From assembly GCF_051811025.1 (NCBI RefSeq), contig NZ_JBPWQE010000001.1:1612001-1676000 (forward strand): a stretch of 64,000 nt of DNA, in the 5' to 3' direction. Position numbers and translations under genes: made by a program. This document shows, piece by piece, positions 1 through 8,771 of the stretch. Positions within the stretch are counted from its first letter, which is position 1. Each line of letters starts with the position of its first letter. Under the pieces are notes generated by a model that saw only the letters and a program-made list of their open reading frames with translations, ran no database searches and had not been told where the DNA came from. This DNA is from Tardiphaga sp051811025. Its GTDB lineage: Bacteria; Pseudomonadota; Alphaproteobacteria; Rhizobiales; Xanthobacteraceae.

Positions 1-1435
1 CGTTTTTCCAGGAGCCGGATCGAATGACGTGCGAGACGCAGTCGTTCTCGACCCATGGCGCGCCATTCTGCGGGGCACCCTGATAGTTCTTGTGCCAGCA
101 ATCCTCTGTCCATTGATTGACGCCGCCACCCATATCGTAGAGTCCGAACGGATTTGGCTTCAGGCTGCCAAGCTTGAGCGGCTGTTCGGCGGTGGCGTCC
201 GTGCAGTTCTTGCAATTGGCCATGCCCGGCTGCAGCTGATCGCCCCACCAGTATTTCGTTTGCGTGCCGCCACGCGCGGCATACTCCCATTCAGCTTCGC
301 TCGGGAGCCGGAAGGCTTTTTGCGTTTCCTTCGCAAGCCATGCGACAAACTGCTTGGCATCGGTCCAGCTCACGTCCGTGACCGGAATGTCGTCCCGCCC
401 TGTCACCAGGAACGGGCATGCATTCGCGGCAGCACACGCGTTCCACTCCCGAACCGAGACCGGATACTTGCTGATAGCGAAGGGCTTGATCGTCACCTGG
501 TGTACCGGCTTTTCCGATATGTCGTCATTGCTGCCCATCGTGAAGGTCCCGCCGGGGAGCGGGATCATGACGGGCTCTATGACCGGGTTTGCTGGTGCTG
601 GTGGCGGGGGCGGGGCAGGCGTTACCGCCGGAGCAGGTTCAGGCCGGGCTTGCTTGGCGGCGGGCGCTGATCGGGTGCCTGCATTCCCCGTCTCTTGCGG
701 AGGCGCTGCGGGAGCCGACGCCTGATTGCCGATTTCAGCGCGCGGGTAAGCCCTCATGTACCAGACGCCGGCGCCTGCGATAGCCAGCAAGATTGCGCAA
801 AACGAAACGATCAGAACGTGTTCACGCCGCTTCCGTGCCTTGTTGAATGCCGCGGGATCAGGAAGCACCCGGTAAACTCTCACAGGATCGGTAATGTTCT
901 TGATCTTGCGGTCTCCAAGCGACTCGTAGCCGCAGACGAGCTTGTGCTTGATCTGCTCGTAGATGCCGCCCGAGATGTACACTTGGCCGGGGTCGGCAAT
1001 CCCCTCGAGGCGCGCAGCGATATTGACGCCATCGCCGAAGACATCATCGGGCTCGATGATCACGTCTCCCAGATTGACGCCAATGCGATATTCGATCCAG
1101 GAACTCTTTGGCAGCGCTGCGTTGCGCCCGATCATGCTTTGCTGGATGACGATGCCACATCGAACGGCTTCAACCGGACTGTCGAATATCGCAATGAATC
1201 CATCGCCAGTCGTTTTGACGAGTTTGCCGTCATGCTCGGTAATGCTCGGCTCGATGAGGTCACGCTCGATGCGCCTGACGCGCGCATGCGTTTCTTCCTC
1301 GTCGAGTTCCATGAGGCGGCTATATCCGCAGATGTCCCCCACAACGATCGCCGCAAGGCGACGCGGGGATCCGGCGCGCGGGGCGGCGGGGTCCTTGCCC
1401 CTGCCTGAATTGATTTCACGAATCTCGCCGCGCAT
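1..1435 (-). CDS. Class III adenylate/guanylate cyclase fused to a SUMF1 (formylglycine-generating-enzyme-like) domain, partial at left edge
   Basis: Reading leftward from ATG at 1435 (AGAGG upstream), the frame stays open for 478 codons and leaves the window. Residues about 26-190 are a class III nucleotide cyclase domain. The first metal Asp is in VVGDICGYS (D34), the second in TTGDGF (D78), and the transition-state Asn/Arg pair is in VNIAAR (N138, R142), so it looks catalytically competent. One membrane helix follows (about 206-228), then a Pro/Ala-rich linker to about 288. From 290 the protein is a SUMF1 domain (PGGTFTMGSND, RLPSEAEWEYAARGG, NPFGLYDMGG, WTEDCWH). The orientation suggests a cytoplasmic cyclase and a periplasmic SUMF1 domain. 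The part of SUMF1 that carries the catalytic cysteines in true FGE lies outside the window, so I cannot tell whether it oxidises cysteine or only binds ligand. ATP versus GTP preference is also open. Confidence 0.9.
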   Translation of the reverse strand, partial: MRGEIREINSGRGKDPAAPRAGSPRRLAAIVVGDICGYSRLMELDEEETHARVRRIERDLIEPSITEHDGKLVKTTGDGFIAIFDSPVEAVRCGIVIQQSMIGRNAALPKSSWIEYRIGVNLGDVIIEPDDVFGDGVNIAARLEGIADPGQVYISGGIYEQIKHKLVCGYESLGDRKIKNITDPVRVYRVLPDPAAFNKARKRREHVLIVSFCAILLAIAGAGVWYMRAYPRAEIGNQASAPAAPPQETGNAGTRSAPAAKQARPEPAPAVTPAPPPPPAPANPVIEPVMIPLPGGTFTMGSNDDISEKPVHQVTIKPFAISKYPVSVREWNACAAANACPFLVTGRDDIPVTDVSWTDAKQFVAWLAKETQKAFRLPSEAEWEYAARGGTQTKYWWGDQLQPGMANCKNCTDATAEQPLKLGSLKPNPFGLYDMGGGVNQWTEDCWHKNYQGAPQNGAPWVENDCVSHVIRSGSWKN

Positions 1436-1648
1436 GACCTAGCGCCTCTACAACTGACACACGAGGTTCATCAGCCGTTCGGCCGACCGTCAGGACGCTA
1501 CGCTCAACGTCTCCGTCAGACAATTAGCTGAAAACGCCAATCGTATGATCCAGGAGGAGCCGCGCGGTAGCGAGATGACGAAGTCCCTCGCCTTCGCTGT
1601 ATCGATATACCCGGCGCCGATCGAATATGGCGGCAGCTACACAGGTTC

Positions 1649-3226
1649 TCAGTTCACCTGCCGCTCTTTGCCGACCCAATAGGGATCGCGCAACTGTCGT
1701 CGCAGGATCTTGCCCGACGCATTCCGCGGCAGCGCTGCAATGAAGTCGATCGTCTTCGGCGCCTTGAAGCCCGCGATGCGCTCGCGCGTGAACTTCATCA
1801 GGTCGGTCGCGCTGAGCTCCTTGCCGGACTTCAGCACCACCACGGCCTTCACCGCTTCGCCCCATGTCTCGTCGGGAATACCGATGACGGCGACCTCCGC
1901 CACATCAGGGTGATCGCAGATCGCGCTTTCGACTTCGGCTGGATAGATGTTCTCGCCGCCGGAGATGATCATGTCCTTGATGCGGTCGTGGATGTAGAGG
2001 AAGCCGTCGCTGTCGAGATAGCCGGCATCGCCGGTGCGCAGCCAGTTGTCGCGACCCAGCGTGCGGGCAGTCGCATCCGGCAGGTTCCAATAGCCCACCA
2101 TATTGGACGCCGAACGCGTCGCGATCTCGCCGACTTCACCTGTTGGTAGCGGCTTGCCGTCGACATCGAGAATGGCGATCTCGATCCCCGGCAGCGCCTT
2201 GCCCGCGGAGCGCATGCAGTCGTGGCCCTCGATGTGGTCTTCGGGCGCCAGCACCACGATGGTCCCGGTGGTCTCGGTCATCCCGTACATCTGCACAAAG
2301 CCGCAGCCAAACACGCTGATGCATTCCTTCAGCAGTGCTGCCGGGATCGGCGATGCGCCGTAGAGAATGTAGCGCAGCTTCGAGAAATCCATCTCGCGCG
2401 CCCGCGGTTGCCGCACGATGAACTGCATGGCCGCCGGCACCAGGAACAGCTTGCTGATGCCGTAGTCGCGGAAGAAATCGAGCACCTTGTTCGGGTCGAA
2501 CTCCCGCGCGATCACGCCCTTGGCGCCGTGATAGAGCCCGAACACTGCCCAGCCGACGCCGCCGATATGGAACACCGGCATTGCCACCAGCGACACATCG
2601 GTGTCGGTCCAGACGTTCCAGTCGGGGTTGTCGTCGGTGCCGCCGATACGCAGCAGCGACAGGAAATTGTTGTGCGACAGCATCGCGCCTTTCGGCTTGC
2701 CCGTGGTGCCCGACGTATAGAGCTGGATTGCGACATCGTCCTTGGTCGTTGTGAGGTTAGGGTCGCTGTCGCTTTGCGCGTCGCGCCAGGCCGTAAAGTC
2801 CTGCCACTCGGTTGCGCCGCCTTCCATGGTCATGACGATACGCACGCCCGGCATTTGCGGCTTGAGGCTGCGCACGAGATCGACGAATTCCGGTCCGACG
2901 AACAGCACCGCTGCCTTGGCGTCATCGACGATGAAGGCGATCTCCGGCGCGGCGAGGCGCCAGTTCACCGGTGCGGTGACGACCTTGGCCTTCACGGCAC
3001 CGATGAGAAGCTCGATGAAGAGGTCGCTGTTCTTGCCGAGATAGGCAATGCGTTCGTTTGGTTTGACGCCGAGCGCAATCAGGCCGTTGGCGACCCGGTT
3101 GGCATTGCGATCGAGTGATCTGTAGCTGGTCTCGCGGCCCTCAAACACCAGCGCAATCGAATCGCCACGCGTTTGTGCCTGCACGCGAATGACATCGGCC
3201 AGCGTGGCCGCTTCCGCAACGGACAT
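1649..3226 (-). CDS. AMP-forming acyl-CoA synthetase (FadD-like)
   Basis: A 525-residue member of the ANL adenylating superfamily, which activates a carboxylic acid through an acyl-adenylate and transfers it to CoA. The phosphate-binding loop YTSGTTGKPKG is at about 170-180. MYGMTETTG (A5 region), the hinge LRTGDAGYLDSDGFLYIHDR and GGENIYPAEVE follow in the usual order, and a C-terminal lysine lies in NASGKILRRQLR. Length is normal for medium/long-chain or aryl ligases. The ATG at 3226 has a good purine-rich site (GGGAGGGAAAC). It reads in the same direction as the dienoyl-CoA-reductase-like gene upstream, separated by about 200 bases that include a hairpin, so it may have its own promoter. 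The substrate cannot be read from the sequence. The neighbours suggest an unsaturated or aromatic acyl group. Confidence 0.92.
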   Translation of the reverse strand: MSVAEAATLADVIRVQAQTRGDSIALVFEGRETSYRSLDRNANRVANGLIALGVKPNERIAYLGKNSDLFIELLIGAVKAKVVTAPVNWRLAAPEIAFIVDDAKAAVLFVGPEFVDLVRSLKPQMPGVRIVMTMEGGATEWQDFTAWRDAQSDSDPNLTTTKDDVAIQLYTSGTTGKPKGAMLSHNNFLSLLRIGGTDDNPDWNVWTDTDVSLVAMPVFHIGGVGWAVFGLYHGAKGVIAREFDPNKVLDFFRDYGISKLFLVPAAMQFIVRQPRAREMDFSKLRYILYGASPIPAALLKECISVFGCGFVQMYGMTETTGTIVVLAPEDHIEGHDCMRSAGKALPGIEIAILDVDGKPLPTGEVGEIATRSASNMVGYWNLPDATARTLGRDNWLRTGDAGYLDSDGFLYIHDRIKDMIISGGENIYPAEVESAICDHPDVAEVAVIGIPDETWGEAVKAVVVLKSGKELSATDLMKFTRERIAGFKAPKTIDFIAALPRNASGKILRRQLRDPYWVGKERQVN

Positions 3227-3367
3227 GTGTTTCCCTCCCGCAGTTTATTAGTTGCGCAGAGTGTGAGGGCGTCCGAGAGGGCTGACAAGATGAGAAAGGT
3301 GCTGCGCTGCGGTGGTCGTGAGGTGCGTGGCTTTGCATCAGGAATGCGATAATCGGACCGCAAACTC

Positions 3368-3398
3368 CGTCATGGCCGGGACAAGCCCGGCCATGACG
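3368..3398. repeat. Perfect 13-bp inverted repeat (hairpin), intergenic
   Basis: CGTCATGGCCGGG (3368-3380) and its exact reverse complement (3386-3398) flank a 5-base loop. It lies 32 bases past the stop of the leftward SDR gene and could end that transcript, but no clear T-run follows. It is shorter than, and different in sequence from, the CATTCCGGGGCG palindromes elsewhere in the window. Confidence 0.7.
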
Positions 3399-3430
3399 AG
3401 TTTCGATTGCAATTGTCGGAGGCTTGCGCC

Positions 3431-4303
3431 TTACCCCCGCTGCGCCTTGTCCTTTTCGTTCTGCGCCTTGATGCTGTCGCGCGCCTGGATCCACTCGGCG
3501 TCGGACCATTCGCGCAGCTGATAGAAGTTGCCGCCCATGGCCAGCGCCTGTGCGCCGTCCATGGCGATGGTCTCGCCACTGATCCAGTCGCAGCCGCCGG
3601 AGATCAGGAACACCGCGAGGTTCTGCAGCTCTTCCATCTTGCCGACGCGGCCCATCGGATTCCAGGCGCGGGTGCGGGCGCCGGCTTCATCGCCGGGCTT
3701 GATGCGCTTGCTCATGCCTTCGGTGGGAATTTCGCCGGGCGCGATGGTGTTGAGGCGGATGCCGTAGCGGCCCCATTCGGTGGCTAGCGACATGGTCATG
3801 GCATGGATCGCCGATTTGCTCATGGCGGAGGGCACCACATAGGGGCTGCCGTTGCGCACCCAGGTCACGGTGATCGACACCACGTTGCCCGGCACCTTGT
3901 CGGCGATCCAGCGCCGGCCGACCGCATGAGTCATGTAGAACGTGCCGTGCATCACCGTGTTGGCGACCGCGTCGAAGCCGCGCGCCGACAGGTCCTGTGT
4001 CCGCGAGATGAAATTTCCGGCGGCATTGTTGATCAGGTCGGTGAGGGGGCCGTCGGCCCAGATGCCTTCGATCATCGCATCGACCGCCGCGGCGTCGCGG
4101 ATGTCGACGCCGTGGCTGGTGACCTTGCCGCCAAATTCCGCCATCAGCTCGGTCGCGGTCTCGTCGCATACAGCCTTGCGGCGACCGCAGATATGCACTT
4201 CGGCGCCGAGCTCGAGAAATTTCGCCGCCATCGACTTGCCAAGGCCAGTACCGCCGCCTGTGACGAGGATTTTCCGGCCTGCGAGAAGCTGCTGATTGAA
4301 CAT
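3431..4303 (-). CDS. SDR oxidoreductase, 2,4-dienoyl-CoA reductase-like
   Basis: A 290-residue short-chain dehydrogenase with the nucleotide motif VTGGGTGLGKSMA near the N-terminus and NNAAGNF in the middle. At the place of the classical YxxxK it reads SAMSKSAIHAM, so the catalytic Tyr is replaced by Ser. That change, with EWGRYGIRLNTIAPG and the end WISGETIAMDGAQAL, is typical of the DECR/PDCR branch (NADPH-dependent 2,4-dienoyl-CoA reductases), which use a differently placed Tyr. The proposed role is reduction of dienoyl-CoA intermediates in beta-oxidation of unsaturated acyl chains. ATG 4303 follows an AGGTGG site, and a GTG at 4312 is an alternative. It diverges from the crotonase at 4417, so the two probably share control. 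Specificity is inference from motifs. Confidence 0.85.
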   Translation of the reverse strand: MFNQQLLAGRKILVTGGGTGLGKSMAAKFLELGAEVHICGRRKAVCDETATELMAEFGGKVTSHGVDIRDAAAVDAMIEGIWADGPLTDLINNAAGNFISRTQDLSARGFDAVANTVMHGTFYMTHAVGRRWIADKVPGNVVSITVTWVRNGSPYVVPSAMSKSAIHAMTMSLATEWGRYGIRLNTIAPGEIPTEGMSKRIKPGDEAGARTRAWNPMGRVGKMEELQNLAVFLISGGCDWISGETIAMDGAQALAMGGNFYQLREWSDAEWIQARDSIKAQNEKDKAQRG

Positions 4304-4340
4304 GGGAGCCACCTGATTTAAGAGGATGCGGACGGATTAA

Positions 4341-4356
4341 TTAGTTGATTGACTAA
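4341..4356. promoter_or_regulatory. Inverted repeat in the divergent SDR/crotonase promoter region, candidate operator
   Basis: TTAGT (4341-4345) and ACTAA (4352-4356) form a dyad with 6-base spacing in the 113-base gap between two divergent acyl-CoA genes. The setting is AT-rich, unlike the surroundings, as expected of an operator/promoter. No regulator gene is adjacent, so the binding protein is unknown. Confidence 0.45.
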
Positions 4357-4416
4357 ATCCCGACAACGCTTTCCTGTAAAGCGACGATAAGAACAAGTCT
4401 AGGAAGGAAACCTCCC

Positions 4417-5226
4417 ATGGAAGACCGCATCTCTGTGTCCATGACGGACGGCGTTGCCGATGTTCGGCTGGTCCGCGCGGACAAGATGAATGCGCTGGAT
4501 GCCGCGATGTTTGCGGCATTGGTCGATACCGCCGAGCGGCTGAGCCACGAGAAGGGCCTGCGCGCGGTGGTGCTGTCCGGCGAGGGTCGGGCGTTCTGTG
4601 CCGGCCTCGACATGGGACGATTCGCCGCGATGAATGACAATGGCGGCGACGGTATTGGCGGCGCGCAGAAGCGCGATCTGTCACTGCGCACGCACGGCCT
4701 TTGCAATCACTCTCAGCAGGCGGTGTGGGGCTGGCGTCAATTGCCGGTGCCGGTGATCGCCGCGGTTCATGGCGTCGCCTTCGGCGGCGGTTTCCAGGTC
4801 GCGCTCGGCGCCGACATGCGGTTTCTCGCGCCGGACACGCGGATGTCCGTCATGGAAATCAAATGGGGCCTGGTGCCCGACATGGCCGGCACGCCGATCC
4901 TCGCGAGCCTCGTGCGCGACGATATCCTGCGCGACCTCACTTACACCGGCCGCATCTTCTCGGCACAGGAAGCCCTGAGCTACGGTCTCGCCACGCGCAT
5001 CTGCGACGACCCGCGTGCCGCGGCGCTCGAGACGGCGCGCGAGATCGCCGGCAAGAGTCCCGATGCGATCCGCGCCGCCAAGCGCATGCTCAACAATCTT
5101 GCGATCGATCCCGGTCCTGCGCTGCTCGCCGAATCCGTCGAGCAGATGAAGCTGATGGGTGGGACGAACCAGACCGAAGCCGTGCGCGCGAATATCGAGA
5201 AACGCGCGCCAAAGTTTGTGGACTGA
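4417..5226 (+). CDS. Crotonase-family protein (enoyl-CoA hydratase / dienoyl-CoA isomerase-like)
   Basis: A 269-residue crotonase fold protein. The oxyanion-hole segments are GRAFCAGLD (about 58-65) and HGVAFGGGF (118-126). In the catalytic segment it has Glu147 in MEIKWGLVPDMAGT and Asp155 eight residues later. The same Glu/Asp spacing occurs in delta3,5-delta2,4-dienoyl-CoA isomerase (ECH1), whereas ordinary hydratases have Gly near the second position and their second Glu further on. As I recall, ECH1 has a third acidic residue in its GGGVDL segment. Here that position is Gln (GGGFQV). The divergent dienoyl-CoA-reductase-like gene supports a role in unsaturated acyl-CoA breakdown. It starts at ATG 4417 with AGGAAG upstream. 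The exact reaction (hydration or isomerisation) is unproven. Confidence 0.85.
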   Translation: MEDRISVSMTDGVADVRLVRADKMNALDAAMFAALVDTAERLSHEKGLRAVVLSGEGRAFCAGLDMGRFAAMNDNGGDGIGGAQKRDLSLRTHGLCNHSQQAVWGWRQLPVPVIAAVHGVAFGGGFQVALGADMRFLAPDTRMSVMEIKWGLVPDMAGTPILASLVRDDILRDLTYTGRIFSAQEALSYGLATRICDDPRAAALETAREIAGKSPDAIRAAKRMLNNLAIDPGPALLAESVEQMKLMGGTNQTEAVRANIEKRAPKFVD

Positions 5227-5244
5227 ACTCAGTCCTCTCCACGT

Positions 5245-5296
5245 CATTGCGAGCCCAAAGAAAGTTGGCCAGCCAACTTTCCTTGACCTCGCAATG
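5245..5296. repeat. Nested inverted repeat between crotonase and acyl-CoA synthetase genes
   Basis: Outer arms CATTGCGAG (5245-5253) and CTCGCAATG (5288-5296) enclose a second perfect hairpin, GAAAGTTGGC (5260-5269) with GCCAACTTTC (5272-5281). It is a small intergenic palindromic element inside an apparent operon and could affect mRNA stability between the two genes. Confidence 0.7.
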
Positions 5297-5354
5297 GCGG
5301 AGCTGAGGCAGCGGCGCAGAACAAAAATCAAAAACAAAAATCGGAAACGTATCC

Positions 5355-6899
5355 ATGTCGACAAGCTCCCTGTTTCAAGGCGTCATGTCAGGCGATCGCC
5401 GTCGTGGCTTTGCCGAACTGACCGAACGTGCGAGCCGCATCGCCGGCGGGTTGTCGCGGCTCGGCGTCAAGCAGGGTGACAGCGTCAGCATCCTGATGCG
5501 CAACGACATCGCGTTTCTCGAGGCAGCCTATGCGGTGGCGCAGCTCGGCGCTTATGGCGTGCCGGTGAACTGGCACTTCAAGCCGGAAGAGATCACCTAT
5601 GTGATCAAGGATTCCGGCAGCAACGTCCTGATCGCCCATGCCGACATGCTGCATCAGCTGCGTGATGCGATTCCGCAGGGCATCGTGTCGCTGAGCGTGC
5701 CGACGCCGCCGGAGATCGTCGCCAATTACAAGGTCGATCCGGCACGGCTCGGCACGCCGGACGGCGCCATCGATCTGGAGAGCTGGCTGACCGAACAGGC
5801 GCCCTATGACGGTCCTGCGCTGCCGCAGCCGCACAACATGATCTACACGTCGGGCACCACCGGCCATCCCAAGGGCGTGCGCCGTTTCGCGCCGACGCCG
5901 GAGCAGGCGGCCTCCGCCGACCAGATGCGTGCTCGCGTCTATGGTCTCAAGCCCGGCGCACGCGCCTTGCTGCCCGGACCGCTCTATCACTCGGCTCCCA
6001 ATGCCTTTGCGCTACGCGCCGGCCGCCTCGGCGGCGCACTGGTGCTGATGCCGCGCTTCGATCCCGAAGAATTCCTGCGCGTCGTACAGGACGAGAAGAT
6101 CGACACCATCTTCATGGTGCCGACCATGTTCATCCGCCTGATGAAGCTGCCTGAAGACGTGCGCAGGAAATACGACATGTCGTCGCTGCGCCACATCATC
6201 CATGCCGCCGCACCTTGTCCCGCCGACGTCAAGACCGCGATGATCGACTGGTGGGGCCCGGTGATCTACGAATTCTACGGCTCGACCGAATCCGGCGCGG
6301 TGACCTTCGCCAATTCCGAGGACGCGCTGAAGAAGCCCGGCACCGTTGGCAAGATCGCCCCCGGCGCTGAATTACGTTTCCTGGGTGACGACGGCCAGAT
6401 CCTGCCGCAAGGCGAGATCGGCGAGATCTATTCGCGCATATCAGGCAATCCGGATTTCACCTATCACAACAAGCCGGAGAAGCGCGCCGAGATCGACCGC
6501 GACGGCTTCATCACCTCGGGCGATGTCGGCTATCTCGATGCCGATGGCTATGTCTTCATCTGCGATCGCAAGCGCGACATGGTGATCTCCGGCGGCGTCA
6601 ACATCTATCCGGCCGAAATCGAATCCGCGTTGCACGCGCTGCCCGGTGTGCATGACTGCGCCGTGTTCGGCATTCCCGACGAGGAGTTCGGCGAGTCCCT
6701 GATGGCGGTGATCGAGCCGCAGCCCGGCGTGGTGCTCGACCTTGCGACGGTGCGCGCGGACCTGAAGAAGGCACTGGCCGACTACAAGGTGCCGAAGCAG
6801 ATGGAAATACAATCGAACTTGCCGCGCGAAGATTCCGGCAAGATCTTCAAGCGCCGGCTGCGTGATCCCTATTGGGCAAAAGCGGGGCGGACGATCTAG
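5355..6899 (+). CDS. AMP-forming acyl-CoA synthetase
   Basis: A 514-residue ANL-family ligase. P-loop YTSGTTGHPKG is at about 164-174. FYGSTESGAVTF (A5 region), ITSGDVGYLDADGYVFICDR and GGVNIYPAEIE follow, and the acylation lysine lies in DSGKIFKRRLR near the C-terminus. It starts at ATG 5355 and is followed only 7 bases later by a substrate-binding protein gene, so the crotonase, this ligase and the binding proteins are probably one transcript. It is distinct from the ligase at 1649-3226: the two are clearly diverged, so this is not a recent duplication. A likely role is activating an imported carboxylic acid for the adjacent beta-oxidation enzymes. The natural substrate is unknown. Confidence 0.92.
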   Translation: MSTSSLFQGVMSGDRRRGFAELTERASRIAGGLSRLGVKQGDSVSILMRNDIAFLEAAYAVAQLGAYGVPVNWHFKPEEITYVIKDSGSNVLIAHADMLHQLRDAIPQGIVSLSVPTPPEIVANYKVDPARLGTPDGAIDLESWLTEQAPYDGPALPQPHNMIYTSGTTGHPKGVRRFAPTPEQAASADQMRARVYGLKPGARALLPGPLYHSAPNAFALRAGRLGGALVLMPRFDPEEFLRVVQDEKIDTIFMVPTMFIRLMKLPEDVRRKYDMSSLRHIIHAAAPCPADVKTAMIDWWGPVIYEFYGSTESGAVTFANSEDALKKPGTVGKIAPGAELRFLGDDGQILPQGEIGEIYSRISGNPDFTYHNKPEKRAEIDRDGFITSGDVGYLDADGYVFICDRKRDMVISGGVNIYPAEIESALHALPGVHDCAVFGIPDEEFGESLMAVIEPQPGVVLDLATVRADLKKALADYKVPKQMEIQSNLPREDSGKIFKRRLRDPYWAKAGRTI

Positions 6900-6906
6900 G
6901 AGGTCG

Positions 6907-7719
6907 ATGATGATGCGCGTGGCAATGATTGGAAACAAACTTGCCGCGCAGATCGCGGCGATCGCTCTCGTGATTGCGGCGTTTGCCGGCCCCGCGACAG
7001 CGGTCGATCTCGAGCCGAAGCAGATCCTCGCCCCAAGCGGGAAGCTGCGTGTCGGGCTCTATCCGGGAACACCGACGTCTATTCTCGTATCGCAAACCGA
7101 AGGCCCGCGTGGTGTCGGCTACGATCTCGGCAAGGAACTCGCGCGGCAATTGGGCGTGCCTTATGAGCCGGTGGTGTTCTCCAGGAATGCCGAGGTTCTC
7201 GAAGCGGTGAAGACAGGCGCCGTCGATGCCGCGTTCACCAATGCGTCGGCCGCGCGTGCGAAGGATATGGATTTCGGCCCGTCTTATCTGGAAAGCGATC
7301 TCGGCTATCTCGTCGCGCAAGATTCCAAAGTCACCAGGCCTGATGACGTCGATGTCAAAGGCGTTCATGTCGGCGTCACCGCCGGAAGTTCATCCGATGC
7401 CGTGTTGTCGCGCGATCTGAAAAACGCCGAGGTCGTGCGCGTACCGGCGATCAGGCTTGCGCCCGGCCTGCTGATGGCCGGCAGCATCGATGTGTTCGCC
7501 ACCAACAAGGCGACGCTGTTCGAACTCGCAGAGCAGGCGCCGGGCGCGAAGGTGCTGGATGGTCGCTGGGGCGTCGAGCGGCATGCCATCGCGATCCCCA
7601 AGGGGCGCGACGAGGGGATGGCATTTGTCCGTAAATTCACCGAGGATGTGAAGGCGCAGGGACTGGTCGATGTGGCCATCGCACGATCCGGACTGCGCGC
7701 TGCGACCACAGCCAAGTAG
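6907..7719 (+). CDS. Periplasmic solute-binding protein, family 3 (amino-acid-type)
   Basis: About 270 residues with an N-terminal export signal (hydrophobic stretch AAIALVIAAFAGPATA, cleavage likely before VDLEP). The mature part follows the type-2 periplasmic binding pattern: GKLRVGLYPG, GVGYDLGKELARQLG, AVKTGAVDAAFTNASAAR, GVHVGVTAGSSSDAVL. I chose ATG 6907 because AGGAGG lies just upstream, overlapping the previous gene's stop region; in-frame ATGs at 6910 and 6925 are alternatives. No permease or ATPase gene is adjacent, so it is an orphan receptor here. It may share a transporter encoded elsewhere or sense a substrate of the neighbouring acyl-CoA pathway. Confidence 0.85.
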   Translation: MMMRVAMIGNKLAAQIAAIALVIAAFAGPATAVDLEPKQILAPSGKLRVGLYPGTPTSILVSQTEGPRGVGYDLGKELARQLGVPYEPVVFSRNAEVLEAVKTGAVDAAFTNASAARAKDMDFGPSYLESDLGYLVAQDSKVTRPDDVDVKGVHVGVTAGSSSDAVLSRDLKNAEVVRVPAIRLAPGLLMAGSIDVFATNKATLFELAEQAPGAKVLDGRWGVERHAIAIPKGRDEGMAFVRKFTEDVKAQGLVDVAIARSGLRAATTAK

Positions 7720-7779
7720 CACTATCAAGTAGCAACGACACGAGATTGTTGCGCGATATTACAAGAGGGACGACCACCC

Positions 7780-8766
7780 ATGCCCGTGTCTTTGCCTGCG
7801 CCCATGAAACTGGCCATCGCCACGGTGGCTGCGCTGCTGTCTTTCGCCAGCCCGTCGCTGCACGCCCAGACGTTTCCGAGCAAGCAGGTGACGATCCTTG
7901 TGCCCTATGCGGCCGGCGGTGCGGTCGATGTACTGGCGCGGACCTTTGCACAATCGCTGTCCAAGACCTGGGGCCTGCAGCCCGTGGTGGATAACCGCCC
8001 GGGCGCTGGTGGCATCATCGCCTCGCAGGCGCTCGCGAAGTCGCCACCCGATGGATACACGCTGATCCTTGTGGCGTCGGGCCATCCGCTCAATCAGTTC
8101 TTCTATCCGAAGTTGCCCTACGACACGTTCAAGGATTTCACGGCGATCAGCGAAGTCGCCTATTCGCCGCTGGCCATCGTGGTGTCGAAGGACAATCCTG
8201 CGAAGAACCTGCAGGAGCTGCTGGCGCAGGCGAAGGCCAAGCCGGACTCGCTGTCCTATGGCATGTCCGGCAATGGCACCTCCGCGCATCTCGCCGGCGA
8301 ATTGCTGAACCACATGGCCGGCACCAAGATCGTTTCGATCCCCTACAAGGGCGGTGCGCCGGCGCTCACCGCCGTGATTGCCGGCGATATTCCTATGAGC
8401 ATCAATCCGCTGCCCGAGATCGTCGGCCAGCTTGAAGGCGGCGCTGTGCGTGCGATGGCGGTGACGACGGCGACGCGCTCGGCGGCGCTGCCCAATGTGC
8501 CGACGGTCGCCGAATCCGGCGTCGCCGGTTATGATACGGCGGTGTGGTGGGGCTTCCTCGGACCTGCCGGCATGCCGGCCGATGTCGTGGCGAAGATCCA
8601 TGCGGATCTGGTGACGGCCCTGAAGGATCCGGTGGTGCTGGCGGCGCTGAAGAAGATCGATGCCACGCCGGTCGGTTCTTCGCCGGCCGAGTTCGACAAG
8701 TTCATGCATGCCGAAGCGGACAAATGGGGGCCGGTGCTGAAAGCGGCAAACATCAAGGTCCAGTAA
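7780..8766 (+). CDS. Tripartite tricarboxylate transporter (TctC/Bug) solute-binding protein
   Basis: About 328 residues with a Sec signal peptide (LAIATVAALLSFASPSLHAQ). Bug-family hallmarks are present: PSKQVTILVPYAAGGAVDVLAR near the mature N-terminus, VVDNRPGAGGIIASQALAKSPPDGYT, LSYGMSGNGTSAHLAGELL and SIPYKGGAPALTAVIAGDI. These proteins bind carboxylates for TctAB-type secondary transporters. No tctA or tctB gene lies beside it, which is usual for the expanded Bug family in soil proteobacteria. A start at ATG 7804 would give a tighter signal peptide and is an alternative. It sits in the rightward acyl-CoA gene group, so it probably handles a carboxylate fed into that pathway. Confidence 0.9.
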   Translation: MPVSLPAPMKLAIATVAALLSFASPSLHAQTFPSKQVTILVPYAAGGAVDVLARTFAQSLSKTWGLQPVVDNRPGAGGIIASQALAKSPPDGYTLILVASGHPLNQFFYPKLPYDTFKDFTAISEVAYSPLAIVVSKDNPAKNLQELLAQAKAKPDSLSYGMSGNGTSAHLAGELLNHMAGTKIVSIPYKGGAPALTAVIAGDIPMSINPLPEIVGQLEGGAVRAMAVTTATRSAALPNVPTVAESGVAGYDTAVWWGFLGPAGMPADVVAKIHADLVTALKDPVVLAALKKIDATPVGSSPAEFDKFMHAEADKWGPVLKAANIKVQ

Positions 8767-8771
8767 GCAAT

